Source: an uncultured Coriobacteriaceae bacterium (GTDB taxonomy: Bacteria; Actinomycetota; Coriobacteriia; Coriobacteriales; QAMH01). From it: 5,194 nt of DNA. Each line of letters opens with the position of its first letter. The stretch's first letter is position 1. The stretch is from assembly GCA_902783175.1 (NCBI GenBank), contig CACZQA010000313.1:1-5194 (forward strand). Reading direction: 5' to 3'. Below are positions 5,165-5,194 of this stretch, one piece after another. A program made the translations under genes and the position numbers. A model generated the notes under the pieces. It ran no database searches. It saw only the letters and a program-made list of their open reading frames with translations, and was not told the DNA's origin.

Positions 5165-5194
5165 CACGAGGGTTTGAGAAACGAAAAGGGCCAC

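Noticed and set aside
4712..5194. 160-residue minus-strand reading frame with repeated HCH/HTS-like peptides, and the 172-residue plus-strand frame opposite it
   Set aside because: Both run through tRNA genes and the 40-bp array. The repeated peptides are just the DNA repeat translated in rotating frames, and there is no ribosome site or domain.

Overview
The window is GC-rich bacterial chromosome. Most of it is one strand-consistent housekeeping cluster on the minus strand, followed at the right by a tRNA hub and an extragenic tandem-repeat array. The high GC, the gene set (RNase D with HRDC domain, TerC-family membrane protein, a YugP-type membrane zinc peptidase, xseA-xseB) and tRNA genes with encoded 3' CCA would fit a high-GC Gram-positive bacterium. 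My best guess is class Coriobacteriia of the Actinomycetota, but this is an inference from general resemblance and not proven by the sequence.

Layout, read in the direction of minus-strand transcription from right to left. The tRNA-Val(GAC) gene (4541-4467) is followed by a strong intrinsic terminator (4454-4428). Next come a TerC-family membrane protein (start best placed at a TTG behind GGAGGT), then rnd 3 nt later (RNase D, tRNA/stable RNA 3' processing). After a 69-nt gap with a small palindrome come a membrane-embedded HExxH zinc peptidase, xseA 7 nt later (exonuclease VII large subunit), and xseB, whose ATG overlaps the xseA stop as TAATG. xseB runs off the left edge with 78 codons visible. 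The short gaps suggest a co-transcribed terC-like/rnd unit and a peptidase/xseA/xseB unit, possibly one longer operon.

Right side. A 159-nt AT-rich divergent region (4542-4700) carries back-to-back promoters for tRNA-Val (minus) and tRNA-Gly(GCC) (plus), each with A/T tracts upstream of the -35 like UP elements. tRNA-Gly is followed by a textbook terminator, and tRNA-Cys(GCA) lies only 31 nt beyond it without an obvious promoter of its own. Beyond tRNA-Cys there is no credible gene. That stretch holds two alternating purine/pyrimidine tracts and then four 40-bp tandem units (5005-5164), each with an identical GTGGC-N3-GCCAC inverted repeat. The array is the least explained element in the window and the best candidate for something undescribed. 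The coding part is conventional.

The genes share a loose nucleic-acid-metabolism theme (RNase D for tRNA maturation beside tRNA genes, exonuclease VII for single-stranded DNA degradation). No defence system, phage, integrase or insertion sequence is visible.
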